Shown here: positions 24,394-36,200 of the stretch, piece after piece
How positions within the stretch are numbered: position 1 is the stretch's first letter
Layout: every line of letters begins with the position of its first letter
Notes under the pieces: model-generated
What the model was told of the DNA's origin: nothing
The model's database searches: none
Seen by the model: the letters and a program-made list of their open reading frames with translations, nothing else
From: Chrysoperla carnea
Taxonomy: Eukaryota > Arthropoda > Insecta > Neuroptera > Chrysopidae
Direction of reading: 5' to 3'
NCBI RefSeq assembly: GCF_905475395.1
Contig: NC_058339.1
Location: forward strand, 37,767,172 to 37,831,171
DNA length: 64,000 nt
Made by a program: the position numbers and the translations under genes

Positions 24394-27300
24394 TTATTGC
24401 CAAGCAATTTGAAATTGTAAAGCCACTAACACATACGTCACTACTGTGCCAGATATCTGAAAGAAAATCATAAACTTATAAATTATTAATTAAAGTAAAA
24501 TTTGTAAAAATATTTTTGTAAAAATAACTTTTTTTTCAATTTTTTCATATTGTAAATGTTTTCAATTCCAAAAAACACATGTAAACATTTCGTACGTTAT
24601 CAATTTGACGATTGTCACAAAATTTAATATTACTTACTGAATTGAATATAATAGAATTTGTTTTTCAATTCTCTTTAATTAAGATTACTAGAAAATATAT
24701 TTGTCAATATTTAGTTTACGCCTGTATGTATCATATTAAAAACATACATTATAATCGAGAAACCATGATGTAAATAAATATCGTATGCATGATTAAAAGT
24801 AAACAAAAACAAAAAGTAATGAATATAATAGACTTTAGAGTCGTTGGAATTCAGTTACTTTCAAATTATGGCTTAAATAATCTTAATTAAGCTTGAATGA
24901 TCCCCATACAGGCAGGTGATTAAATAATAAAAGGCGTTAAGAAAAAAGATAATTTATCAACTTACTGATGCAAGCAATCCAGTCCCAATATTAAAGACTC
25001 CTGATGCACTTAAAATTGGTCGTTGGGTATTTAACATTTCCAAATACATTTCAACCTAAATGGAATAAAATTTTACAATCAATTAGATATTTTGGAATAA
25101 ATTATTTAAGTAATTGTAGGAATTTTTCATCACGAGATCAAGGTGTTCGTGTACTTTTCAGACCACAGTTCGTGTGCTTTCGTTAGTTTAATATCAGCCG
25201 CACTCGGTAAATTAAAAAATTTGTGATAAAAAACTATTTTAATTAGAGCTAGCGCATTAAAAAATAACTTTATATAAACTTTTGTAGAGGTTATATTATG
25301 ATTTACAAAGTTAAAGAATATTTAACGCGTAAAATACTTCATGCAAGTGACGCGGTTGGTGTCGAGCTAAAATTAGTGATTTACCTCTCCAGCTTCTTGT
25401 GTTTCCAATGCACTAATCGGGAAACTGTACAAAAATAATGAAATGTTTTGTACCTAAAATAAAAAATAAAATCAGTTACGAATCTGCGCTCATTACTTAT
25501 TTTAATCTTAAATATCAGAAATTAGAACAGCCTTATTTCTTAAATTGGAAGCACATCAAAAGATCAGCATAAAAATGTAACTGTTCTCGAATTGAAAAAA
25601 ATCGAATACTTCTACCCAATACTTTCACCATTAATGAGAGAGCCAGGCCAAAAAAATTCTTTAAATATACTAAAGCTGATTATTTGAGGATTGGTTATAA
25701 CAGTTGTGTACACGTACCTAATGCGGTTAATCAAGCGAACGATAGAACAGGGTTCAGATATATGCTATCAAAACGATTATGATTGCCGTGGTATTTAAAT
25801 GAATTTACTAAAGCTCAAAATTGTTATATAAACTGTATATTGTATATAAATAACAGTTATGACAGCTAGTCAGTTAAATGAGCAAAACAGATCTGGCCAG
25901 TCAGTTCTAATATATATACAATAAAGCAATAAGTTTCAATTTGATTGCCGCGGCATTTAAATAAATTTACTAAACTTACTTACTGTTTATACAGCTTGTA
26001 TATTGCATATAAATAACAGTTATGTCAGTCAGTCAGTTAAATGTGAGAACAGAGCTAGCCAGTCAGCCCTAATGTATAATAACATTTAGTTATGATTGCC
26101 ATGGCATTTAAATGAATTTACTAAAGCTGAAAGTTGTTATACAAATTGTATATTGCAATATTGAAACAATGTGAAAACAGAGCTGGGCAGTCAGCCCTAA
26201 TGTATGTACCTACAATAAATATCAAGTGATCAAGAATTAAGTAAATTCAAAGAATTTTTTTGAGCTGGCTCTAAATCCACGTTTATGATCATTAATGAGT
26301 AGTTAATCGACATCATAAATTATGCTCTATTTAAATCTGTTTATCAAAAGTGGATAAACAACACCCATTATAGAAATAATAACTAGTAAAATTATTACAC
26401 AACAAAAATACTTACAGATAATCGTATACGATCTGCAGTTTCAAAAAAGAAAACAGTAGCTGATAAGCTACTCAACAATTTAATTCCACTTTGTATGTTC
26501 ATTCCTCCATCCAACGAATCCTCAATTTGGGTCATAATCAATAAATAAACATTAATCACCATCGAAACCAATACAAAACTGATTAAAATTATCTTCGTTG
26601 GATCATAAAAATCATTTAATATTTTCATATTAAATATAAACGACGCATATAATCGACGTAATTTACTTAACTGAATCGATAATGGATCTTTACGATGATT
26701 TATGAAAAACCCACTATGATCCGTACTACTTTTTACTTCAACCAACGATCGTCGATGATAATTCGATGATGATTTATCATTAGTTGCAGAATCCGCCGTT
26801 ACAAGTTGTACATTTGAAGAACTAGAATTTATTCGTTCGGTTTGTATAAAAGCTTTTCGATATGGATTTAAAATAGCACATAAATTTTCATGCATCGATT
26901 GAAATAACGCATTATAAATGTAACAACTAGCGATAAATTGTAATAAAATTACAATTGTTACAAAAACACCAATCGATGCCATAACAAATTGATAAATCAT
27001 TAGTAGCGAAACATTATTCTCGATACATCGACCTAAATCCCAGAATAACTGGATTAAAGTTAATGTAATTGCAATTATTGAAAAAAAATTTACACCAATA
27101 TAAATAAAACGAGCTCGTTTTACATCGAACATATTCCCTATTCCATAATTTTCCCGTTCATCAATTAATTTTAAAATTCCGGAATGTTCCTGTATTTTTT
27201 GTTGGATTTGAATCAATGAGATAAACGTACACAGTCCAGCGATTGTAATATGTAAAGTATCGTTAAAAATATACAAAACACGTAATTTTTGTGTCTTAAA

Positions 27301-27585
27301 ATCGTAAGTTAAAATGTCGTAGATATTGTAACAAACTGTACTTAAAAGTAATATCGAAAATATACAAGAGATACCATAAGCAATTTTACTGATATGAAAT
27401 TCTGATTTATTTGCATTTTTGCGTGTGTGTGGACATTTCCATGTGATTGGTGAAATTCCAATAAATTTCCCTAAATAATTTGAATATTTAAGCACACAAA
27501 TTAAACAGCCTTGATGAGTTTTTTGCGATTGCATTATTTCACTTGGCAAGACAATTGGCTTTATAATATCTTTACGTGTTCTCAT
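24394..27585 (-). CDS. Gustatory receptor (Gr-C), 4 exons
   Basis: Exons on the minus strand: 27585-26416, 25453-25385, 25055-24966, 24456-24394 (1170+69+90+63 nt), all phase 0, giving 463 residues. Donors are GTAAGT, GTAAAT and GTAAGT; acceptors end TTTTAG, ATTTAG and TTTCAG. The last exon encodes GTVVTYVLVALQFQIAWQ, with the Gr signature TYVLVALQF. Exon 3 contains RPILSASGVFNIGTGLLAS, typical of the segment before the last membrane span. The N-terminus has QGCLICVLK, aligned with the Cys motif of Gr-A and Gr-B. It is longer than usual for the family because of a Ser/Asn-rich loop near residues 250-295. Membrane segments are visible near residues 70-90, 100-120, 150-180, 195-225 and 340-360. 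Intron 1 holds a tandem repeat and intron 3 a SINE. The ligand is unknown. Confidence 0.9.
24654..24840 (+). repeat. tRNA-derived SINE body, third copy
   Basis: Matches the SINE at 3524-3745 in the opposite orientation: CAATTCTCTTTAATTAAG, TTTAGTTTACGCCTGTATG, then CATGATGTAAATAAATATCG. The B-box head is missing, so it is 5'-truncated. It lies in the last intron of Gr-C, antisense to that gene. Confidence 0.65.
25781..26215 (+). repeat. Tandem repeat, ~150-160-bp unit, in Gr-C intron 1
   Basis: Three units begin with GATTGCCGTGGTATTTAAAT or close variants at 25781, 25943 and 26094. Each includes TAAATAACAGTTATG or a variant and ends with a CAGTCAGTTCTAATG- or CAGTCAGCCCTAATG-like phrase. Unit lengths are about 162 and 151 bases; the last is shortened. 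It lies wholly within intron 1 of Gr-C. Confidence 0.75.
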
Positions 27586-28046
27586 TTCGAATTTAAACGA
27601 AGTTCTAAAATAATTTCGTTGTGGAATTAAATAAAATTTTAATTATACAATTGTTTATATTATTTATTTATTTCGAATTTTTTTTTAGTGTAATTAAGTA
27701 ATTATTACAAATTTTATTACTTACATTTTCATTTTTTATTAGTACGTTTGTTTTTTATTTAACATAGAAGTGATAAAATTATTGATCGTTTGCGGTAAAA
27801 ATATGTGTCGTCTTAGCTGTGATATTGAGTGGATTTAGAAAACCACACATTTTTGTCATGCATTTGTATGTGATTATAATAAATTTTTTTCACACTTTAA
27901 AATGGTTTAAAAACGTTTGAAACACAGGAAGGAGGAAAATTGTAGGCGAAAAGCTTACTGGTTTCCCACAAATGCTTAATCAAATTAAAACTTTCACCAA
28001 TACTTTTCCGGAATAATTATACGTTCTTCTCGAGAACAGAGGATCT

Positions 28047-31000
28047 TCATTCGATTTGTATTTCAAATTGCATTACCACCAAAACGTATGTGACAATTGC
28101 TCCAGACATCTATGACAAACAAACCAATAAATTTATACTGGTAAATGATCAAATGTGGATAAATATCTTACCGATGATAAAAGTTTTGTACTGATTTGGT
28201 ATAATTCGGAAGCCGTTATTATAGGAATTCGTGTCGATATTGTGTCCAGTAACATTTCTACCTAAAATTCATTCCATATTTCAATTTTTAAAACTAACAT
28301 TTTCAGTTCGATGGATCCCGTTAAAATTGTTGTGCTTCAGGCATATCAAAATTTCTTAAAACTTTATATTAAACTGCCAATTGGATATTTAGTAATGAAT
28401 AAATGAAAGAAATAAATGCAAGAATTTTGGACTTTGAGATATAAATTCTTATTTAGTGAGACATAGTTTGACAGTATATTTTCAAGAGTTTGACCGCAAA
28501 TATCTGACATAAAGTTCTGATAGTTTGTGGCATGTATTGATTTATTTTCCGACATTGATCAACATTTTTTAGGATTTCTGGTAATATGTCTCTTTGGTTT
28601 TTGGTGAATTATACGAACACAACTTGATTGTGTTTTATTAACCCAAGTGAATAGTGAAGTTCAGTTTAAGATAATAAATTTCTTTTCCACGGCCGAAAGT
28701 ACGTACTTTCTGCTTCTGTTGGGAGACCGAGAGTCCCACATTTATGCTTTGGTACCAAAGCATTAATGTCGGACTTGAGAGCCTTTAACTGCGCGCCAAG
28801 ATGCCCGTGGCGAAGTCGAGGGCATCATATCGCGCAGTGCAGGAAACTTTTCTGCCCTTGTAGTTTAATATACTATTTATGTCAAACTACTCTGCACCGC
28901 CAACAAGCATTGATTACTTACTTCTCTGGCTGATAGTTCATCCAATTTCGATATTGGATAAGAATATAAAAACGATTGTATTTTCGTAGCCTACAAAAGC
29001 AAACAGAAAATGTTTAAATTTTCCCTAAAAACAATGTAAAAATTTGATTACCTTGGCTATCAAACTATCTGCAAACAGCCATGAGCTAAATAAAGTTATT
29101 AAACAGCCTGTTAATGACGTTAAGGCTGCATATGTATAATTATAATTACCATTGCCATATTCAATAATTAACGTATACAAATTAAAGATTAGCATTGCAC
29201 CCGTCAAAAGATGATAAATTAGGTTCATCGGATTAAAAACATGATTAGTTTCACGAACATTGTATGTAATCGCTAAATATAATCGACGAGCTAATTGTAA
29301 TTTCTTATGTAAAGGAATCTCTGGAAAATTTGCTTGATTTAATCCAGGTGATATTTTGTTATTTAAAAAATGTGATATGCTTAATTTTTTATTTTCAATG
29401 TTTAAATGTTCACTTAATAATTGTTGAGTATATGCTGTAATCAATTTTCAATTGTTAAATATATCTGTTAAATGTTTTTCGTTTTTGTTAATTTTCGCAT
29501 AGGCTTGTGTTCTAGGCCAGCCAGCTTTCGAGCGAACCAGTGACAAAACAACAAACGTGTGTTAATAATTCCCAACGGCCAATCATAGTTAAACACAATA
29601 AGCTGATTATCACTATCATTACAAAGTATAAAACAAAGTCGCTTCCGTCTGCCTGCTCCCCTAGTATGCTTAGATCTTTAACACTACCCAACGGATTTTG
29701 ATGTTGTTTTTTAAAATAAAAATATTTTGATGCTGTTTTTTTCAAAATCGGCAAGGAGTAGAACGACGCTGCACCGAGCACGGTGTATTAAGCGGTAATC
29801 TCAGAATACAGTGTACCTATCATTCTACAGAAATTAGTTGCTCGGTTTGTTTTAGTTTCTAAATGAATTCACCTTTTCGTGGTTTGATTTTGGAATTTAC
29901 TCTAGCTCGGCAAAAGAGCGTGCTCGAAGTGCTGAATGGAACGTACGAGCTACAGTGAATCGTGACGTATCTGAGACGATTAGGCATTTGCTCCAATTAT
30001 TATCTAGCCTGAGTGTGCTGTCAAGGTCGGCATATACAATTTAGCCTTCTGGTGAGCCTGAGTACCAGCATCTAAGAGAGGTTTAGGCTGATTCTAAAAT
30101 ACTAAGATTCTTTATTTGACCATTTTCCAATAATTTGCTTTATATTATTTGGCCCCCCAGCTGAATTTAAAATAGTGACCCAGAAATCTAGAAGCTGTGA
30201 ACGCAATATAATTAATAATAATTCTTTTTTTTTTTTAAGGTAGTACCAGCATGAAATCACTTTTCGACAGATTTGGCCGAATTTTTTTTCTCGGGTTTAT
30301 AATAGCTTTATTTATGAATTCCTAAAATTTCATAATTTTTGACCGTTTAGATCGCGAGATATTTAAAGACAAAGTTCGCGATTTTGAGGGTCATGTCCCA
30401 TTTAAAGCATGTAAAATGTCCGGTCTCTCCAACTATTTTTTATGATATTATTATATATTGAAGAAAAAGTAGAAAAAAATGTTTATACAATACAATTCTA
30501 AAAAAAAAATTTAGAAATTAATTTTCACTTTCGAGATATTAATTTTGACGTAAATTGATCGAAATTGGGACGTTGGCATAATTATTTCCCATTTTAAACG
30601 GTCAAAATTTCTGAAACTTTGGGAATTAATAGTAAGCATTATTAAATTCTTAAATTTAATTTTTCGTTAAATTCTGTCGAAAAAAAAATTGTACCATTGC
30701 TTTAACATAGAAACTGCAAATACCATGCTGGAACATCCTTAAACATAGTTTACCTGTAATTTTTTCATACATTTGAATGTAAATCCATAAAGAGCTTACG
30801 TAAATTTGACCATTACACGCAATAACACCAATTGCATAAACTAATATAAATGATTTAAGGCCCGGATACGATTGATATGCTTTGTAATTATAAAATAATT
30901 TTGTGCTTATAGCTAAAACGAACCTAGCTATAAGTAATAATTCTGACATAGTTATATAACATTTTAAACGTTTTTCATTATCTTTTGAAAATAATACGTT

Positions 31001-32255
31001 AATTCGATAATATTTCTGATATTTTAATATTTCTAATATACCATTTAGCTCTTTAACACGTTGTGGACCTTGTATTGTAGCTGTTAGAAAGAGAAAGAAA
31101 GACAATAATAAAATTATCGCCAATAAGACAAGCAAAATACTAATGCATAACGAATTTGGGACTTCTATAGGAAACTAGACAAAAGCAGTCTTATTCTGTC
31201 TTCTGTAGATAATCTTGTGTCATTTTGTATATAGTTCAGTATCATTTACCATTATCCCCGAAGTCTACAGCTGTCGCCAGGAGTGAAGGCGAACATCATA
31301 TTCATACGAAAAGTGCGCAAGTGCCAAACAATATATAACATCACCAAATGAAGGCTATCTATTATTTTTGCGATACACAAGGTTTCTATAAAATAGTGAA
31401 TAACAGAAAAATGAATACGGATAGAAGTAAGATGAAAAGCCCTCTGTCGTTTAACGATCTGAGCCCCGTTAACAAGCTTCGTTAAATATTTTTAAGTTTT
31501 AGAATTTATTGGCTTGTATTAGAAAAATCGAAATATTTATAATAAGCACTATATGTAATCCGTGCATTGTTTGTGACGAGATACGTTCAATGGGTCGAGA
31601 TATTCTTTAAAACTTGGTAACGATAATTAACGAAGCCATAACTCGCCATATCGAAAAACGCCAGGGAATTTTTCGCCTTAGACCTCCATCACCTCATTGT
31701 TTGAACTGCAGACTAAATCATAAAATATTTCTTCTAGTAAAAATTTGCTGTATGGTAAAAACGAAAAAGTGGAAGTGCTGGGAATGATGGGAGTATTAAC
31801 TTTTATGTATTTATTATCATAATGACTTCATTTTACCATGTAGCTAAATTTTATTGCTTAATCGAATTTTAGCTATACCATGAAAAGACACTTACAATAG
31901 TCTATACCAAAATAACAAATTTTTACTCACCACACAATGTTGAACAAATTGCGCTAATTATATAGGTTGCAATTGAAATTTCAAATAAAAGAGTTGTACG
32001 AGCTGATTTATCATATGACAAATAAATATCATACCAAATTAGTAATAAATCGAGAACAAGTATAATCGTTACAATTATGGACCAAATAAACTTTATATTT
32101 GAATTCATAAACAAAGGCTTCGTAAAATTTTTGGATTTATGAATACAAGTACCACTTATCGCTGAACACGCAAAAAATGCACCCATTTGTTGAATTTCTT
32201 TTAATCCGCAAACAATACATCCATGTGTTTTATTATCCATGTTTAGCGAATACAT
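28047..32255 (-). CDS. Gustatory receptor (Gr-A), 6 exons
   Basis: Exons on the minus strand: 32255-31931, 31080-30754, 29434-29052, 28990-28922, 28261-28172, 28109-28047 (325+327+383+69+90+63 nt), intron phases 1,1,0,0,0, giving 418 residues. Every junction is GT-AG and the frame stays open throughout. The last exon encodes SGAIVTYVLVVMQFEIQIE with the Gr signature TYVLVVMQF. The N-terminus has THGCIVCGLKE, and exon 2 has QGPQRVKELNGILE, conserved in Gr-B. Start: the first ATG gives MYSLNMDNK; a second ATG five codons in (32240) aligns better with Gr-B and may be the true start. Intron 2 contains unclassified repeats and a foldback; intron 4 holds a GC-rich hairpin island. No disabling change is visible. 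Ligand unknown. Confidence 0.9.
28690..28900. other. GC-rich hairpin-packed island in Gr-A intron 4
   Basis: Within a very AT-rich intron this block is GC-richer and packed with palindromes. It has a perfect 16-base one at 28695-28710 (GAAAGTACGTACTTTC) and a perfect 20-base one at 28744-28763. CTGCGCG (28789) pairs with CGCGCAG (28831) around an inner ATGCCC/GGGCAT. GTGCAG (28837) pairs with CTGCAC (28892) around GTAGTTT/AAACTAC. The matching intron of Gr-B is only 98 bases and lacks it, so this is an insertion. Identity unknown; a structured mobile-element end or structured RNA are both possible. No hammerhead core (CTGATGA with GAAA) was found. Confidence 0.6.
29440..30290. other. Gr-A intron 2, unclassified inserted sequence
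   Basis: This intron (29435-30753) is far longer than neighbours. The segment 29500-30100 is GC-richer than its surroundings, with an 89-codon minus ORF at 29512-29781 that I cannot assign to any family. It is probably repeat-derived, since it lies within the intron and lacks similarity to the receptors. Confidence 0.4.
30292..30655. repeat. Inverted-repeat element in Gr-A intron 2
   Basis: A left arm of about 56 bases ending in AATTTTTGACCGTTT (about 30292-30347) is matched inversely by a right arm starting AAACGGTCAAAATTT (about 30598-30655), with mismatches. The inner segment includes CATGTCCCATTTAAAGC. This resembles an old MITE; target duplications are not clear. Confidence 0.5.
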
Positions 32256-32259
32256 ATGT

Positions 32260-33230
32260 CAAGTGAAACGTACTCTCTAAATTAATTAATTAAAAGTCTA
32301 ATCTAAAGGTATTAATAACTATATAAAAACGAATCTATTTTATTTATTATTTATTATATAATATTATTTATTATATAATTGATTAATTCAGAGTTCCGTA
32401 CCTCTATCTAATGTTCAAAAAAATTCATTATAATTAATAAATTTTTAATTTCAGAACTAACTTTTTTTCACGATTGTACAAACAAAAAAATTAAAAATAG
32501 AACCGAGATAATTTGAATTCTGAATTCAATTATTTCTAATATCATTTCTACCTAAAATTAGCACCCATAAATTAAAGATATTTTTTCGTAAATTTTCGGT
32601 AAATATAAGATATTTTTTCGTGCATTTTCGATAAATATAAGGTCGAGATTAAGTTGAGACACACCTTGGTGACATGGAGCAGTTTCATGAGGAAATTTTA
32701 ATATTGAATTAATATCTATTTTAAAAATCAATAATTGGGTACTATTTATTAATCGAAATGAACGAATTATAGGAAGGGGTTCCAGTTTTTGTTATGTAAT
32801 ATTTATGGTTGGCTCAAAGAGTGTAACGCAGCGTGACGAAGGGTAGCAAGTTCAAAAGTGGTGAAATTTAGGGCTACGTAGTTTATGAACAGCTCCTTGC
32901 GATATATAAGCACAAGTCCCACTCAAATTTATATGGCTATAATTTGTGGTTAAAATGAATGCACATAATCAAAATAGAAGAAAATTATTATTTCACATCA
33001 GAGAATATATCATCGGTAAAACATCAGAGAATATATCGGTTTACTCATATAGTCTCTGTTTCACATGAATCACAGCATTTGGAAAGTTGTCTCTAAGTGA
33101 TAATGGAGATTTGTGTATGTGTTTAAATTGCGATTAATGTGTTCCAATTTTTACAGGCGAACCTATTTTTGAAGGGAATTTTTTTTAAATGTATTTTTAA
33201 AATAAACAACAATAATATTATTAAAGCATT
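32260..33230. other. Spacer between Gr-A and Gr-B
   Basis: AT-rich, with no gene recognised. AATAAA on the minus strand (33229-33234) lies about 39 bases after the Gr-B stop and is a good candidate poly(A) signal for Gr-B. A short repeat of AAGATATTTTTTCGT occurs at about 32576 and 32608. Confidence 0.5.
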
Positions 33231-33272
33231 TATTTGGAAATATTATATTTCAAATTTGTCGGTATCAAATCT

Positions 33273-36200
33273 TCATTCAAGTTGAATTTGAAATTGCATT
33301 ACAACCAAAACGTACATAACAATCATTCCAGACATCTACAAAGCCGAAAGAACAAACAAATGGAAGTAATTTTTTATTGAAAAAGTCACACAAATATACT
33401 ATCTTTACTTACTGATGCCAGAAGCCTTGTACTAATTTGATACAATCCAGAAGCTGTTATTATAGGAACTCGTATTTTTATTGTTTCTAATATCATTTCT
33501 ACCTAAAATTATTACATACTATATAAATACAAGATATTCTAGTCGAGATTCAAATTACATTTTGAAAAAAATATCTAACTTCAAGCGTCTAGGTACTTAC
33601 TTCTCTGGCTGACAATGTATCCAATTTAGATATCGGGTACAAATATAAGTACGATCGTATTTCTGAAGCCTGCAAAACCATAGTCGAAAAATATTTATAG
33701 CATAACCCTTCATACGCATGTAAAATCTTACAAAAAAAAACAACAAAAATCGCAAAACGCGATAAAAATTGCTTTTTCGGTATGCTATTTGAGCCCCTTA
33801 AGGGAGAGTGAAACTACGCGTATGCTACTTGTGTAATAGGTAATAATTCAACAGCAAAACTGAAAAAAGTTCGAATACAGTTTTTAATGGATTATGTAGA
33901 TATAGCAAAACTTTGTTTTGCTTGCAAATCGTAGCTTCAGACTCCTATAAAGGTTCAAATAACATACCAAAAAAGTAGCTTTACATCGCGTTTTGCAATT
34001 TTGATGTAAAATTTGACAGGCGTATCATCCACACTCTCGCGGAGTATACTCACCGAATATACTCGACAAAGTTAGCCGGAAGTGGACAACTCACCACTAC
34101 TCACCACTATACTCTCGTCTTACTTTATTCTCATTGCTATCGCTGTCATCGGAGTGGCAACAGCTGCTTTCTGAGCATAAAGCTTGTACAATTATCTTCA
34201 TGTTAAAAAATATACAAATTAACAGTAATCATTATTTTGTTAGTTGAAAAATCGGTTTTTTTTAATAAACGGATTTTAGCGTAGTCGGATAAGGCGAGAC
34301 GAGCATAGGCATGACACCGCAGCTACTTTGTGTAACTTTCCGAGAGTGTAGAGGAGCCATAATCGCCCCCAAAAAGTATATAATTTCTTATACCTTAATA
34401 ATCAAGCAATCTGCATACCACCATCCCCAAGATAAAATCATTAAACATCCTGCTAGTGCCACTGAGGCTGGATATGAATATACAATATTATCATTTTGAT
34501 ACTCGTTGATTATTGTAAAAATATTTATAATAAGTATTATACCCGTCGATAAATGATAAATTAATTTTACTGGATCGTAATTCGCATTTGTGTCACGAAC
34601 ATTGTGTGTAATTGCTAAATATAATCGACGAGTTAATTGCAATTTCTTATGTAGAGGAATTGCCGAAGAATCTGTACGATTAGAAACGGGTGACACTTGA
34701 TTTAAAAAATGTACGATGCTTAATGTTTTATTTTCCACGGCTAAATGTTTATTTAATATTTGTTTAATATGTACTGAAAATAATTTTTATTGTCAATATT
34801 GCTTTTTTTTTAAATTTTTTTTCGTGATCTTATTTGGTATATTGTGCACACTTTTATCCGCAGGGCCGAAACTACAATAGAGAAACCGAGGCAGTTCCCC
34901 TTTTTAAAAATTCCCCTAAAACATTTTTTGGTGCACAGAATTATTTGCTGTGGATTAAATTTATCACCCCTATCGTTTGCTATATCAATTACTTCAAATT
35001 CTAATTTAATTATTCACGTCAAATATGAATCTAAATCAAAGCACATAAGTAAATTGTTACTCAAATAAGCATTTAAGTACAGCTTAATAAATATATTCTT
35101 GTAACATTAACATAATCTCGATCGTGAATTATATTCTCGCCGAAAACAGTGTTAACAACCTCACAGAGTCGTATTATACGGTCATGAACCTCTTTTAAAA
35201 GTTCTACTACAATTTTGGTTTTAATTAATTCAGTTTTTCAGGTAGGACATAATTGACGGAATCCTGCATCATGGTTTTTGAATTTCTGATTATCCCACTG
35301 AGAGAGCTTCCTTGGCAGGATACTTAGGCTTTTTTTAAACCAAAGAAATATTAGCAGTCTACGATAACGTGTTCTCCAGAATTCAAGATCCATTTGAAAA
35401 GAAGAGTACTTCACAAACCATGAAAATGATAAAACCATGTCGTTTTGATGTTTTTTATCAAAAGTTGGCCGGTAAGAGAAATTATTAATTTTTCGAAATA
35501 TTCCACATCCATCGATGTTTTACAAGCGAAGAGAGTTGAAGCTTTCAGTGGATTGTTTCACCTCATTTTCGTTTTCCCTGCGGATTCTGATCCATTAGAA
35601 GTTTTAAATTTACAGATTTAGCTTACCTGTAATTTTCTTATACATTCGTGAATAAATCCATAATGTTATTACATAATCAAACTCATCGCATGCAATTACA
35701 CCAATTGCAACAAGAAATAAAAATGATTTTAGTCCAGGATAAGATTGATATGATTGTTCACGATAAAAGACCTTTGTACTTGTTATCAAAACAAATGTAG
35801 CTATTAATATTACTTCTGAAAATCTCAAAAACCATTTCATATGTTTTTCATCATGCTTGGAAAAAAGTACACTTATACCATAATATTTTTGAGATTTTGA
35901 TATTTCTAATAAACCATTTAACTCTTGGGCTCGTTGTGGCCCCTGAATTGAAGCTGTTTGGAAAGAAAAGTGAATAGGTAATAAGTAATTTGCACCAAAT
36001 ATTACGGATTATGTGCCTTATTTTTTTGCAAATTTTTCAAGGCTGTACTTTGTAGGTATAGCCTTGGATTTTGTATTGAAGCCCGATAAAGTGGGTATGA
36101 CGAGATCATATCTTGACACGGTTTTTAGCCGAGGCAATATTTTCGCATAGGTACCATGGTAGTAAGCAAATATTCAGTGTTTGGCGACCTTACAAGTTTT

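Noticed and set aside
25781..26215. Repeat array considered as a CRISPR
   Set aside because: Units are about 155 bases and diverge along their whole length, with no short identical repeat and spacer pattern; the genome is eukaryotic.
28690..28900. Hammerhead ribozyme in the hairpin island
   Set aside because: No CTGATGA and GAAA core in the right order on either strand.
29512..29781. 89-codon minus ORF in Gr-A intron 2, considered as an extra receptor exon
   Set aside because: It does not resemble any Gr segment, and Gr-A closes in frame without it exactly as Gr-B does; more likely repeat-derived.
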